A DNA stretch of 37,420 bases from Clostridiaceae bacterium (lineage in GTDB: Bacteria; Bacillota; Clostridia; Clostridiales; Clostridiaceae): positions 1-37,420 of the forward strand of contig JAQXTC010000254.1 in the NCBI GenBank assembly GCA_029219285.1, given 5' to 3'. Position numbers and translations under genes: made by a program. The notes under the pieces are model-generated. The model ran no database searches, was not told the origin of the DNA, and was given only the letters and a program-made list of their open reading frames with translations. Of this stretch, positions 27,120 through 36,015 are shown piece by piece; the stretch's first letter is position 1; every line of letters starts with the position of its first letter.

Positions 27120-28142
27120 CTAATCTCTTTCTATTGATACTGCATGAGCTATTCCAGGAATGCTTTCTCCTTGCAAAGAAGATGTGGTACTCATTAATGC
27201 ACCAGTAGAAACAAGAAGAACTCTCTTTATTTCTTTATTCATCAACTTTTTATATAGATAGCCACTAGCCACTACTGCTGAACATCCGCATCCACTACCA
27301 CCAGCTTTAGTATCTTGCTCTTCATCATAAAAAATTTCAGCACCACAGTCTATATGATTTTTACTAATATCATATCCGTACTCCAGTAGTAATTCATCTG
27401 TTATTTTCTTACCAACACTACCTAAATCACCAGTAGCTATTATGTCATAATCTTCTGGTTTTCTCCCAGTATCTTTAAAATGATTATATATAGTATCTAC
27501 TGCAGCTGGAGACATGGCAGCTCCCATATTATTTGCATCTTTAATTCCATAATCTTTTACAATACCAGTTGTTATATATCTTACAACCGGGAAATTTCCT
27601 TCTCTTCCCAAGACCATTGCTCCTGATCCTGTTACTGTCCATTGAGCTGTAGGATTTCTTTGAGATCCATACTCTAACGGAAATCTAAATTGTCTTTCCG
27701 CTGAACTGAAATGTGACGAAGTAGCAGCTACTACATGATCTGCAAATCCTCCATCCATTATCAATGAAGCTAAACTTAAAGATTCAGACATTGTTGAACA
27801 AGCACCGTATAATCCAAAGAATGGTATAGCAAATTCTCTAGCCGCAAAACTCGATGATATTATTTGATTTAATAAATCACCCGAAAACAAATAATTTATA
27901 TCATTTTGAGTAAGCTCAGCTCTCTTTATAGCTTCTTTTATTGCGGTAAACATCATTTCACTTTCAGCTTGTTCATAGCTATCTTTACCACAAGTATCAT
28001 CATTTAAAATTAAATCAAAATAACTTGCAAGAGGGCCTCTGCCTTCTTTGGGTCCTACTACCGAAAAGGTTGAAATAATTTTAGGAGGATGACTTAATTC
28101 TACACTTTGATTTCCTCTTCTTTTAGTACTATTGCAACTCAT
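27120..28142 (-). CDS. spoVAD: Stage V sporulation protein AD
   Basis: SpoVAD is the soluble dipicolinic-acid-binding part of the SpoVA channel, with a thiolase/ketosynthase fold. The 340-residue product shows the family motifs GPKEGRGPLASYFD near residues 31-44 and GLYGACSTMSESL near 111, and the cysteine-rich glycine segment AGGSGCGCSAVVASGYLYK near 275. Length is typical. GGAGG precedes the ATG. The gene lies between spoVAC and spoVAE, the minimal clostridial set that lacks spoVAA, AB and AF. Confidence 0.97.
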   Translation of the reverse strand: MSCNSTKRRGNQSVELSHPPKIISTFSVVGPKEGRGPLASYFDLILNDDTCGKDSYEQAESEMMFTAIKEAIKRAELTQNDINYLFSGDLLNQIISSSFAAREFAIPFFGLYGACSTMSESLSLASLIMDGGFADHVVAATSSHFSSAERQFRFPLEYGSQRNPTAQWTVTGSGAMVLGREGNFPVVRYITTGIVKDYGIKDANNMGAAMSPAAVDTIYNHFKDTGRKPEDYDIIATGDLGSVGKKITDELLLEYGYDISKNHIDCGAEIFYDEEQDTKAGGSGCGCSAVVASGYLYKKLMNKEIKRVLLVSTGALMSTTSSLQGESIPGIAHAVSIERD

Positions 28143-28155
28143 ACCTATTCCTCCA

Positions 28156-28611
28156 TTAAAACAATGTAGTTATATAATAAATAATTCCTACTATTACCGA
28201 TGATCCTATTCCATATACAAGTACTGGTCCTGCTATGGTAAACATTTTTGCTGCCACCCCAAAAATAAACCCTTCTTTTTTAAACTCTATTGCTGGTGAA
28301 ACCATGGCATTAGAGAACCCTGTTATAGGTACTACTGTACCCGCTCCTGCTACATTAGCTAACTTAGCATATATTCCAAGACCAGTTAAAAGTGCTCCTA
28401 AAAATACCATTATTACCGAAGTTATAGCTGAAATACTTTCTTTAGAAAAATCATATTTACTTAATATATTCATAATTATTTGTCCAATTGTACATATTGA
28501 ACCCCCAACAATAAATGCCATGATACAATCTTTAAGTATCTTAGGTTTAGGTTGAATCTCTTTAGTCAATTCTTGAAATTTATCTTGTATTTTTTTATCC
28601 TTAACCATCAA
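28156..28611 (-). CDS. spoVAC: Stage V sporulation protein AC
   Basis: SpoVAC is the integral membrane subunit of the SpoVA dipicolinic-acid channel and acts in Bacillus as a mechanosensitive pore. The 151-residue product has a short charged N-terminus and about four membrane helices, with VAGAGTVVPITGFSNAMVSPA near residues 89-109, the SpoVAC/AE signature. The start is either TTG at 28611 (AAAGGAG eight bases upstream) or ATG at 28608 (eleven bases); spacing favours TTG and codon use favours ATG. It is the first gene of the operon, 13 bases before spoVAD, and is divergent from the 3D-domain gene. Confidence 0.96.
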   Translation of the reverse strand: MMVKDKKIQDKFQELTKEIQPKPKILKDCIMAFIVGGSICTIGQIIMNILSKYDFSKESISAITSVIMVFLGALLTGLGIYAKLANVAGAGTVVPITGFSNAMVSPAIEFKKEGFIFGVAAKMFTIAGPVLVYGIGSSVIVGIIYYITTLF

Positions 28612-28641
28612 TTCACACTCTCCTTTTAATAATTCTAATTA

Positions 28642-28651
28642 TAGTATCTGC
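28642..28651 (-). promoter_or_regulatory. Candidate forespore -10 element of spoVA
   Basis: On the minus strand GCAGATACTA matches the sigma-F/G-type -10 GGNRANAYTR in 9 of 10 positions. The -35 (near GTGTT) is poor. SpoVA genes are sigma-G-controlled in Bacillus and clostridia, which fits. Confidence 0.35.
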
Positions 28652-28778
28652 AAAAGTTAAATCCTAACACTGGAAATTTTAGCTATATAGTTATAAGATG
28701 TGATTAATATATTTTTTTATGGTATTATATATTTATAAGAAAAATTTTTACTTTTTTTAGGATATAAGGTGATAATTA

Positions 28779-29942
28779 ATGAAAAAAATAAGTTTTACAA
28801 TATTAATGTGTTTGATTATTTCAAACATATTCCCAACATACATTAGTGCTGACGATTTACAAAACAGCAAAGATCAACTTAGCCAAGTATCAAGTAAATT
28901 ATCTGAATTAAATAATGAATTAAAACAAACTGAAAAACAAATATTTTCATTAAATGAATCTATAAAAAATAATGAAGATAAAATTGAAGAAACTAATGCT
29001 GAAATTAAAGCAAATGAAAAAGAAATTTTAAGTCTACAAAAGGATATAGACCAAAGTAATGAATTGCTTTCAAAAAGATTGAGAGAAATGTATAAAACAG
29101 ATGCTTATAAAGGAACTACTTATCTAGAATTTTTATTTAAATCTACTAGTCTTAACGATTTTTTCTCAAGAGTTAATGCTTGTGATGTAATAATAAAAAA
29201 AGATGAAAATGCCATTAATGAAATTAAAGATAAAGTTTCTGAGTTAAATTCAGTTACTGATGAGATTAATACAAAAAAGGACAAGCTTCTTGCACTAAAT
29301 GATTCTATAAAAACTGACTTATCTAAAGTTAAAGAAAAAGAAGCATCTTTAAATCAACTAAAAAAAGAACTTACTGAAGAACAGTCAAAATTAACTTCTG
29401 TTATAGAAGAAAATGAAAACAAACTTGTTAGTCATTCAATTTCAATTATAAATTCAAATAATTCATCTATAAATGAACTAACTTCTTCAGTTGAAAACTT
29501 AAAAGGCCTACTACCACAAATATCAACATCTTCAGTTATTAAAAAAGTAAATGATGCAATTGCTACTGGTGAAGATAAAATCAATAAACTAAAGGCTAGT
29601 AACCCTGAAGTTTCAACCAACTTAAATCAAAGTCCAATTGATTTAGCAAAAAAAACATTAACCCTTGAAGCTACTGCATATTATGGTGGTACTTTAACTT
29701 GCACTGGAACTATTCCTGTAAGAATACCTGGTGGGTTAAGTACAGTTGCTGTTGATCCAAATGTTATTCCTTTAGGTTCAAAAGTTTATGTAGATGGTTA
29801 TGGTTATGCTGTCGCAGCTGATACAGGAGGCGACATTAAAGGAAATAGAATTGATTTATATATGAATAGCAGTGATGATTGTTATGCTTTTGGTAGAAGA
29901 AGTGTAACAGTTTATATTATTGCTTATCCTAATGAATGGTAG
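28779..29942 (+). CDS. Secreted coiled-coil protein with C-terminal 3D domain
   Basis: This is a 387-residue secreted protein, probably a cell-wall hydrolase or remodelling factor. A signal peptide ends near residue 24 (YISA). A long coiled coil (about 25-230) resembles the PcsB/CwlO-type N-terminal domain, including the segment LLSKRLREMYKTDAYKGT near 95. A short linker follows, then a 3D domain (about 298-387) with the three conserved aspartates in VAVDPNVIPLG, AADTGGDI and NRIDLYM. The fold is double-psi barrel-like, as in YocH and MltA-type lytic enzymes. AAGGTGAT precedes the ATG. It is a single-gene unit divergent from spoVAC and ends in a strong terminator. The coiled coil may bind an FtsEX-type partner, by analogy to PcsB/CwlO (inference). 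Confidence 0.9.
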   Translation: MKKISFTILMCLIISNIFPTYISADDLQNSKDQLSQVSSKLSELNNELKQTEKQIFSLNESIKNNEDKIEETNAEIKANEKEILSLQKDIDQSNELLSKRLREMYKTDAYKGTTYLEFLFKSTSLNDFFSRVNACDVIIKKDENAINEIKDKVSELNSVTDEINTKKDKLLALNDSIKTDLSKVKEKEASLNQLKKELTEEQSKLTSVIEENENKLVSHSISIINSNNSSINELTSSVENLKGLLPQISTSSVIKKVNDAIATGEDKINKLKASNPEVSTNLNQSPIDLAKKTLTLEATAYYGGTLTCTGTIPVRIPGGLSTVAVDPNVIPLGSKVYVDGYGYAVAADTGGDIKGNRIDLYMNSSDDCYAFGRRSVTVYIIAYPNEW

Positions 29943-29958
29943 GCTATTATATTCCTCT

Positions 29959-29998
29959 AAAAACAACTAGATTTTCATTTCTAGTTGTTTTTATATTT
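29959..29998 (+). terminator. Intrinsic terminator after the 3D-domain gene
   Basis: A 13-bp stem (aaaaacaactaga and its complement) with an 8-base loop is followed by TATTTTT. Confidence 0.85.
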
Positions 29999-30014
29999 TT
30001 GTTAATTAATACAG

Positions 30015-30043
30015 TGGAAAAATTTATATTTTTTTCGTATAAT
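30015..30043 (+). promoter_or_regulatory. Candidate sigma-A promoter of the chemotaxis receptor gene
   Basis: A -35 TGGAAA (4 of 6) and a perfect -10 TATAAT are 17 bases apart. The motility sigma-D pattern was not seen. Confidence 0.55.
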
Positions 30044-30088
30044 TGTAATTGTTAACAAGTACTAAATGGTATCTGGAGGGGATTTTGG

Positions 30089-31816
30089 GTGAAAAGTTTA
30101 AAACAAAAATTTATTCTTATATTTACTGTAATGTTTTCAATAGTTTTGATGATAATTAGTCTTTTTTGTTATTATGAATGTAAAGGTTATATGCAATCTT
30201 TGGCTGAATCAAATTTAAATACAAAATTATCTGGTGATTCTAATTCCTTTAGGTCTCTCATTAATGCAAGTTTTGGTCAATTAACCTTAAAAGATGGTGA
30301 ATTATTAAGCAATAATAAAAGTATAGCTAATAATTTTTCTGTTGTAGATAAAATCACAAAAGATCTTGGGGATTATGCATCTATATTTGTAAAACGCGGT
30401 GATGACTTTGTAAGAATATCTTCAAACATCAAGGATGAAAGTGGAAATAGAGCTATAAATGTTTCTTTAGACCATTCATCAGAAGCATATAAATCATTAA
30501 TGAATGGTGATACATATATTGGTGAGCAGAATATTTTAAATGAAACTTATAAAACTATGTATGTACCAATTAAATCAGGAAATATTACTGTAGGAGCTAC
30601 TTTTGTTGGAATTCAAAAGTCATTTGCAGATGAAGAAATAAAATCTAGTTTAAAAAGTTTTCAAATTAATTTCGTTATTTTATCTTTAATTTTTATATTA
30701 TTGACTATTATTACTACTATATTAATATCTAAAAGATTGACTAAAAGCTTAATTTCAATAAATCAATACTTTACTAGATTAGAAAATTTAGATATTACTC
30801 AAGAAGTTCCAAAAGAAACACTAAAATTAAAGGATGAAATAGGCAATATTGCTCGTGCTGCAAATAATGTAGTATTAAATCTTAGAAATTTCATCATTGA
30901 AACAAATAATTTGGCTTCCAATGTTACAAACTATTCAAAAAATTTGTTAACTAATATGAATCAAGTCAATTCTACTGCTAATGATATTTCTAATATAGTT
31001 GTACAAATAGCAGATAGTGCTACTCAACAAGCCAGAGACACTCAAGGTGGTGCAAATAAGGTTTCAGATCTTGGAAATGGTATAGAGAATAATATAAGCA
31101 ATATGACTTCATTTAATAATGCCATTAAAGATGTAGAAGATTATAAAGATCAAGGTCTTTCAATGGTTGCTAACTTAAAGAATCAAAGTACAGCAACAAG
31201 TAATGCCATAGATAATATAAATGATGTCATATTAAATACAAATAACAAGGCAAAAGAAATTGCTGCATCTAGCCAAATGATTAAAGATATAGCAGAACAA
31301 ACTAATCTCTTAGCATTAAACGCAGCCATTGAAGCTGCTCGAGCTGGTGAAGATGGTAAAGGTTTTGCTGTAGTAGCCGAAGAAATACGAAAGCTTGCAG
31401 AACAATCAAATAAATTTACTGAAGATATAGAAAAAACAATAAATGATCTGACATCTAGAACAGAATCTGCAGTAAACACAATGAAAGAAGTACGTAACAT
31501 AATAGCTAATCAGACAATAAGTGTAACTGAAACTTCCAACAAATTTGATGGTATTTCAAATGCTATTGAAAATACTATATTAACTGTAAACTCTCTTAAT
31601 AAAACAAGTGATGAAATGAATGATCAAAAAAACATATTAATATCTATCATGGAAAATCTCGCTGCCATTGCCGAAGAGAACGCTGCTTCCACAGAAGAAG
31701 TTGCTGCTTCAATTGAAGAACAAACTGCTTCAATATCTGAATTTAATAATTCTGTTTCAAAACTTTCAGAACTTGCTTCCGAGCTTAAAGATAACATTAA
31801 CAAATTTAAATATTAA
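30089..31816 (+). CDS. Methyl-accepting chemotaxis protein
   Basis: This is a transmembrane chemoreceptor of 575 residues that signals to CheA/CheW. It has a first membrane helix at about 9-28 and an outside sensor of about 160 residues, resembling a single-Cache (Cache_3/Cache_2-type) domain with [16 protein letters not shown] near 95 and GATFVGI near 170. The second membrane helix lies near 190-212, HAMP near 213-265, and then the cytoplasmic coiled coil. The highly conserved signalling tip [20 protein letters not shown] lies near 397-416. The ligand cannot be told. It starts with GTG at 30089, with GGAGGGGA just upstream. It is monocistronic, with its own promoter and a terminator shared with sigF from the other side. 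No CheW-binding pentapeptide for CheR was seen at the C-terminus. Confidence 0.96.
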   Translation: MKSLKQKFILIFTVMFSIVLMIISLFCYYECKGYMQSLAESNLNTKLSGDSNSFRSLINASFGQLTLKDGELLSNNKSIANNFSVVDKITKDLGDYASIFVKRGDDFVRISSNIKDESGNRAINVSLDHSSEAYKSLMNGDTYIGEQNILNETYKTMYVPIKSGNITVGATFVGIQKSFADEEIKSSLKSFQINFVILSLIFILLTIITTILISKRLTKSLISINQYFTRLENLDITQEVPKETLKLKDEIGNIARAANNVVLNLRNFIIETNNLASNVTNYSKNLLTNMNQVNSTANDISNIVVQIADSATQQARDTQGGANKVSDLGNGIENNISNMTSFNNAIKDVEDYKDQGLSMVANLKNQSTATSNAIDNINDVILNTNNKAKEIAASSQMIKDIAEQTNLLALNAAIEAARAGEDGKGFAVVAEEIRKLAEQSNKFTEDIEKTINDLTSRTESAVNTMKEVRNIIANQTISVTETSNKFDGISNAIENTILTVNSLNKTSDEMNDQKNILISIMENLAAIAEENAASTEEVAASIEEQTASISEFNNSVSKLSELASELKDNINKFKY

Positions 31817-31859
31817 AAAAGATGAACTCAAGTAAATTAATACTTGGGTTCATCTTTTT
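31815..31859. terminator. Bidirectional terminator between the MCP gene and sigF
   Basis: A stem of about 18 bp with one G-T pair (aagatgaactcaagta and its complement) with a 6-base loop is flanked by T on the plus side and A on the minus side, so it can stop both convergent genes. Confidence 0.9.
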
Positions 31860-31880
31860 ATACCATAGCTAAAATATCCC

Positions 31881-32636
31881 CTATTCTTTAAGTTTTTCTC
31901 TCATAAGAAGTAATACCTTTTTCTCAATTCTCGATACTTGTACTTGGCTAATTCCTAAAATTTTTGCAACTTGAACTTGAGTTTTATCTTTAAAATATCT
32001 AAGCATTATTATTTGTCTAGATTTATCATCAAGACTTCTTAATGCTTCCTTTAATGCTATTTTATCTACCATATCATCATCATCCACACCTTTTTCACTT
32101 AACTTATCTATAAGAAGTACAGGTGCTCCATCATCTTGATGAATTGTATCTTGCAGATACTGAAGACTGGATGAAGATTCTAACGCAAATACTATATCTT
32201 CTTTGTCTATCCCTGAATGCTCTGATAATTCTTCAATAGAAGGTTCTCTATTAAACTTTTTTGTCAATTCCTCTTTATCATAATGTATTCTTCTTGCGAG
32301 ACTCTTAGTATTTCTACTTACTTTTATCATTCCATCATCTCTTAAAAATCTTTTTATTTCCCCCATAATCATTGGGACAGCGTAAGTAGAAAATTTAACA
32401 TTATAACTTGAATCAAAATTCTTTATTGCTTTTACTAGCCCAATACAGCCTATCTGAAAAATATCTTCATAATCATATCCTCTATTTAAAAATTTTTTAC
32501 TCAAAGAAGATACCAATGGAAGATTTATTTCAATTAATCTATTCATAGCATTTTCATCACCATCTTTTGCTAGTGGAAGTAATTCTGAATTATCGTCGTA
32601 ATTATATTCCTCTCTTCTAAAATTCCCTTTATTCAT
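31881..32636 (-). CDS. sigF: RNA polymerase sporulation sigma factor SigF
   Basis: Sigma-F is the first forespore-specific sigma factor; it is held inactive by SpoIIAB until SpoIIAA frees it. The product has region 2 (YDYEDIFQIGCIGLVKAIKNF near residue 50 and STYAVPMIMGEIKRFLRDDG near 80), region 3, and region 4 with the helix-turn-helix TQVQVAKILGISQVQVSRIE near 220. The track ORF begins at a GTG at 32645, abutting the spoIIAB stop. The ATG at 32636 has AGGTGA five bases upstream and is preferred, giving 251 residues, the family length. It is third in the spoIIA operon. Confidence 0.97.
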   Translation of the reverse strand: MNKGNFRREEYNYDDNSELLPLAKDGDENAMNRLIEINLPLVSSLSKKFLNRGYDYEDIFQIGCIGLVKAIKNFDSSYNVKFSTYAVPMIMGEIKRFLRDDGMIKVSRNTKSLARRIHYDKEELTKKFNREPSIEELSEHSGIDKEDIVFALESSSSLQYLQDTIHQDDGAPVLLIDKLSEKGVDDDDMVDKIALKEALRSLDDKSRQIIMLRYFKDKTQVQVAKILGISQVQVSRIEKKVLLLMREKLKE

Positions 32637-32645
32637 ACCCTTCAC

Positions 32646-33077
32646 CTAACTTACTGAAACAAATTTCTTCTTTAATACTATCTTTGTACCTTCTCCCTCT
32701 TTACTAAAAACCTCCATACTATCCATGAATGTTTCCATTACAGTGAAACCCATGCCTGATCTTTCTAAATCCGGTCTTGATGTATATAATGGTTCCTTTG
32801 CCTTTTCTATATCTCTTATACCATTCCCCTTATCTGTAACTATAATAGTAACTTCATTTTTCACTAAAGATGCTTCTATAGTAACAATTCCATTCTCTTT
32901 TCCTTCATATCCATGGATAATTGAATTTGTAACAGCCTCTGATACAGCTGTTTTTACATCTGTTAATTCATCTATAGTAGGATCAATTTGTGATATAAAT
33001 GCAGCAACAGCCACCCTTGCAAATCCCTCATTTTGGGATCTACTTTCAAATTCAATTTTCACTTTATTATCATACAT
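32646..33077 (-). CDS. spoIIAB: Anti-sigma F factor and SpoIIAA kinase SpoIIAB
   Basis: SpoIIAB binds and blocks sigma-F and phosphorylates SpoIIAA on serine. It is a GHKL-fold ATPase with the N box [13 protein letters not shown], the G1 box DKGNGIRD, and the G2 box [15 protein letters not shown]. The track ORF starts at 33092, where the ATG overlaps the spoIIAA stop, but GGAGGGG lies six bases before the ATG at 33077. This second ATG gives the usual N-terminus ([10 protein letters not shown]) and 143 residues, matching Bacillus. The overlap of stop and ribosome binding site suggests translational coupling to spoIIAA. Confidence 0.96.
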   Translation of the reverse strand: MYDNKVKIEFESRSQNEGFARVAVAAFISQIDPTIDELTDVKTAVSEAVTNSIIHGYEGKENGIVTIEASLVKNEVTIIVTDKGNGIRDIEKAKEPLYTSRPDLERSGMGFTVMETFMDSMEVFSKEGEGTKIVLKKKFVSVS

Positions 33078-33091
33078 GTTAAACCCCTCCA

Positions 33092-33427
33092 TTAGATGCT
33101 TTTTAATGCATCTTGTACGTTATTATAAATACCAATCATCTTAAATAAACCTGATAGTTCAAAAACTCTTCGTACTCCTTTATTAATATTAGTAATGCAT
33201 AGTTTCCCTCCAGTTGCATTCATCTTTTTATATCTTCCAACTACTACTCCAATACCCGAACTATCCATAAATGTGACTCCATTGAAATTCATAATTAACT
33301 TTTTTATATTATCTCTATCTATTCTATCGTCAATTCTTACCCTAACTTCTTCAGAACTATGATGATCTAATTCTCCACTTAAATCCACAAGAAGTTTATC
33401 CTCCATATTCTCAAATCTAAGATACAT
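33092..33427 (-). CDS. spoIIAA: Anti-anti-sigma factor SpoIIAA
   Basis: SpoIIAA is a STAS-domain protein. Its unphosphorylated form pulls SpoIIAB off sigma-F; SpoIIAB inactivates it by serine phosphorylation and SpoIIE reactivates it. The 111-residue product has the conserved phosphorylation site [10 protein letters not shown] near residues 53-62, on the loop after the second strand. Length is typical (about 110-117). GGGTGA precedes the ATG. It is first in the spoIIAA-AB-sigF operon. Confidence 0.97.
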   Translation of the reverse strand: MYLRFENMEDKLLVDLSGELDHHSSEEVRVRIDDRIDRDNIKKLIMNFNGVTFMDSSGIGVVVGRYKKMNATGGKLCITNINKGVRRVFELSGLFKMIGIYNNVQDALKSI

Positions 33428-33460
33428 ATTATGTCACCCAAAGGTATAACCTAAGGATCT

Positions 33461-33471
33461 TCACCTCCCTT
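33461..33471 (-). promoter_or_regulatory. Strong SD-like sequence in the spoIIA leader without a start codon
   Basis: On the minus strand AAGGGAGGTGA lies about 33 bases before the spoIIAA ATG and its own GGGTGA site. No start codon falls at a usable distance after it. It resembles the stabiliser SD (STAB-SD) described in the cry3A leader of Bacillus thuringiensis, where a bound ribosome protects the mRNA end. Here that role is inference. Confidence 0.4.
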
Positions 33472-33485
33472 TTTTCTTTTCCCAT

Positions 33486-33515
33486 ATTTTAACATATTTT
33501 CATTGAACTAGTCAA
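33486..33515 (-). promoter_or_regulatory. Candidate promoter of spoIIA
   Basis: On the minus strand TTGACT and TAAAAT are 18 bases apart, a sigma-A-like pair. A convincing sigma-H pattern (AGGA then GAAT), as used in Bacillus, was not found in this AT-rich stretch. Confidence 0.45.
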
Positions 33516-33554
33516 ATATTATATATGTTTATTAAAAAACATAATTTTTATTGT

Positions 33555-33603
33555 AAAAAATAAAACGAAGTATAATACTAATATCATACTTCGTTTTATT
33601 TTT
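33555..33603 (-). terminator. Intrinsic terminator after the LonC-like gene
   Basis: A perfect 18-bp stem (aaaaataaaacgaagtat and its complement) with a 12-base loop has a T tract on the minus strand. It lies five bases after the stop codon. Confidence 0.9.
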
Positions 33604-33607
33604 AACT

Positions 33608-35899
33608 TTACTTTTTCTTATATTTAAGCACTTCCACATTAATTGTATTGAAAAAATCTTCTATTGTAGTTTGATCATCAAGCATCATTAAGTCAATGGC
33701 ATCATCTAATGTATCCATTGTATATATATGAAACTGCCCTGCCTTTACTGCTTCCTCAACTTCTGGCTTTAATATAAGATCATCTTTATTTAATGAAGGA
33801 ATTAATACTCCATGACTAATATTACTATTCATAAGCTTACATGTTTTGAAAAATCCCTCAATTTTTTCATTTACTCCTCCAATTGGTTGAACTTCTCCAA
33901 ATTGATTTATAGATCCTGTAATAGCAATATCTTGCCTAATAGCTTTTTTACTTAATGCTGATAAAATACTTAACATTTCAGCTACGGATGCACTATCACC
34001 ATCAATCATTCCATAAGTTTGTTCAAAGCTCAAATTAAAATTAATAGGTAATTTTTCATATGGACTTATTAAATTACTTAGAAGACCACTTAATATATTA
34101 ATAGATTTTTCATGGATATTGCCAGACAAATTACTTTCCTTTTGAACATCTATTATTTTACCTTCACCTTTACATGCTATACAGGTGACTCGCATAGGTT
34201 TTCCAAAAGTATAGTATCCTGAACTTAATACAGCAAGACCATTAATACTTCCAACTTTTCTTCCTTCTAAAGATAATAAAATTTTTTTCTCCTTATACAC
34301 TTCCATTATCTCTTTTTCAATTAGTTCCTCTTCATATGCTACATTAATTATATCTGTACATCCAATAGATTTTCTTCCCATGTTTTGCATTTCATTTTTT
34401 GCAAGGACTAATAGTCTATCCACATGTTTAGCTGAAATATTAACCTTATTTCTACTACTAGCTATTCTAGATAAATATTTAATTATTTCCTTTATAGCAT
34501 CATCATCTATATTATTAAAATTAAGTTTTTGAGCTCTTTCAAGGACAAAATTTTTCAATGCATTTGTTGTTATATCTTTATGATTAACCACTGTTGAAAT
34601 TTCAACTCTTAGAGGGAATAATTTCTTGAAATCTTCGTCCCTCTCATACAAGATATCATAACTTTCATAATCACCTATCAAGATAACTTTAACACCAACA
34701 GGTATAGACTTAGGTTTTAATCCATTTATAGATAGTATATCTAAATAATTTTTACTAGAATCAATGCTAACCTTTCCTGTCATTAATGTTTTCTTTAAAT
34801 AATAATAGCTATAATTATTCATTATTAAATGACTTAATCTTATTATTATACAGCCGCCATTTGCAAGTAATAATGATCCTGGCGTTATCAATGATAAATT
34901 ACTTGAATAAGCCCCATTATGATTTTCATATTCTATATTTCCTATTAAATCAATCACATTTGGATCTTCTTCATATATTACTCTAGGATGCTTATATTCT
35001 GAATTATCTACCAAAACAGATACCTGAAATCTATCTAGAAAATCATTAATTACTGCTTCATCATCATCAACATTAATTGAATAAGAATCAACAAGACCTT
35101 TTTCAATATTAAAAAATAGTCTTTCTAAATATTCATATGCTTCATCTTCTGTAATAAAATCTAAAAGACAATCTTCCTTTTCTACTTCTAATTCAACATC
35201 TAAATATTCAGTATAGATTTCTTTTAGTTTTTTCATAGATGAAATTTCTAAATCCTTAAGTTTTTCTAATACTGATTCAGCCTCTTTTTTTAGTTTTCCA
35301 GCCCTTTTTATAATATCATCTTTTAAGTTTTCAGAAAGATTATCGTATTCTTTTTCTGTCATCGCTTCTCCTTCCTTTATAGGAATAAACGCAAATCCAC
35401 CTGTAGTTGCCTTAACATCAAAACCTTCATTTTTTGACAAATCCATCAATTCACCTATATACTTACTTCTTTTATTGTGAATTTCTTCAATGATATTATC
35501 TTTTTCTGAATCTGATGAAGTATTATAAAATTCCATAGCTACATCATAATAACTATTTTTTATATTCTCTACAGTTTCCTTTAATTTCTTCCCCATGCCA
35601 TTCTTTAAAAACAGTGCTTCAGGTCTTTTAAAATCTTCAACAGTAACATAACAAATATCTTTAGGTGCCTCTGCATCTTTATACTGCTCTTCAATTAAAG
35701 TCTTTAACTTTTCTACTTTTTCTTTTGAAAATGAGTCTATTAAATATAAATTGTAGCCTTCTTCATTAATGCTTATGGCTCGCTTTATTTTCTTATATTC
35801 AGAGATTATTTGAGGTATATCCTTAAGATTAGTTTCTCCATCCCCCTCATTTAGATCAATATTAAATAATATTTCATTAGGAGTTAACTCTCTCTTCAT
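33608..35899 (-). CDS. Lon-family protease with degenerate AAA module (LonC-like)
   Basis: This 763-residue protein has an intact Lon-type proteolytic domain (about 550-740). The catalytic Ser636 sits in GDSAS and Lys679 in GGVNEKI, the expected Ser-Lys dyad. The N-terminal part follows the AAA_32/LonB-like layout with a long helical insertion (about 100-260). Where relatives have a Walker A GPPGTGK-type loop, it reads GYNLYLIDSFSKEK (48-61). Where Walker B acids are expected it reads GGCIIIRLSHL (348-357). It therefore lacks visible ATP-binding residues, like LonC, an ATP-independent protease described from Meiothermus. No membrane segment is seen, so it is unlike archaeal LonB. It starts at ATG 35899 behind a weak site; no convincing promoter was found, so it may be read through from trpB. 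A possible leader peptide overlaps its start. Substrates are unknown. Confidence 0.88.
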   Translation of the reverse strand: MKRELTPNEILFNIDLNEGDGETNLKDIPQIISEYKKIKRAISINEEGYNLYLIDSFSKEKVEKLKTLIEEQYKDAEAPKDICYVTVEDFKRPEALFLKNGMGKKLKETVENIKNSYYDVAMEFYNTSSDSEKDNIIEEIHNKRSKYIGELMDLSKNEGFDVKATTGGFAFIPIKEGEAMTEKEYDNLSENLKDDIIKRAGKLKKEAESVLEKLKDLEISSMKKLKEIYTEYLDVELEVEKEDCLLDFITEDEAYEYLERLFFNIEKGLVDSYSINVDDDEAVINDFLDRFQVSVLVDNSEYKHPRVIYEEDPNVIDLIGNIEYENHNGAYSSNLSLITPGSLLLANGGCIIIRLSHLIMNNYSYYYLKKTLMTGKVSIDSSKNYLDILSINGLKPKSIPVGVKVILIGDYESYDILYERDEDFKKLFPLRVEISTVVNHKDITTNALKNFVLERAQKLNFNNIDDDAIKEIIKYLSRIASSRNKVNISAKHVDRLLVLAKNEMQNMGRKSIGCTDIINVAYEEELIEKEIMEVYKEKKILLSLEGRKVGSINGLAVLSSGYYTFGKPMRVTCIACKGEGKIIDVQKESNLSGNIHEKSINILSGLLSNLISPYEKLPINFNLSFEQTYGMIDGDSASVAEMLSILSALSKKAIRQDIAITGSINQFGEVQPIGGVNEKIEGFFKTCKLMNSNISHGVLIPSLNKDDLILKPEVEEAVKAGQFHIYTMDTLDDAIDLMMLDDQTTIEDFFNTINVEVLKYKKK

Positions 35900-35945
35900 T
35901 ATTATTACCTACTTCAAAAAACTGTAGATTAACAGTTTTACTCAA
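35877..35945 (-). CDS. Possible 22-codon leader peptide upstream of the LonC-like gene
   Basis: On the minus strand GAGGAGGGG lies five bases before a TTG that opens a 22-codon frame (MSKTVNLQFFEVGNNNEERV plus two codons) ending in TAA inside the lonC coding start. Its ribosome binding site is much stronger than that of lonC itself. Its frame differs from lonC, and lonC cannot be extended upstream because of an in-frame TAG. A hairpin lies inside the frame. No known peptide is recognised, and a short frame can arise by chance. Confidence 0.35.
   Translation of the reverse strand: MSKTVNLQFFEVGNNNEERVNS
35916..35939 (-). promoter_or_regulatory. Hairpin inside the lonC leader
   Basis: The minus strand has AAAACTGT, six bases, ACAGTTTT, then TT, a perfect 8-bp AT-rich stem. 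It lies between the strong leader ribosome binding site and the lonC start and could act as a weak terminator for trpB or as an attenuator. Alone it would be a poor terminator. Confidence 0.4.
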
Positions 35946-36015
35946 GCAGTCCCCTCCTCACTTTTAGTAATCTACTATATAAGTATTCTTAAGGGACACT
36001 TTTAGATAATACTTT

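Noticed and set aside
28235-28555. Plus-strand ORF of 106 residues and the similar ORF at 26804-27049
   Set aside because: Both are antisense to spoVAC and spoVAE; their resemblance to each other only reflects the homology of the two spoVA genes.
32725-33144. Plus-strand ORF of 139 residues
   Set aside because: Antisense to spoIIAB and the end of spoIIAA; no ribosome binding site and no coherent domain.
36002-36015. Terminator for trpB just after its stop
   Set aside because: Only a 7-bp AT-rich inverted repeat (AAGTATT/AATACTT) with a long loop and no T tract is present nearby.
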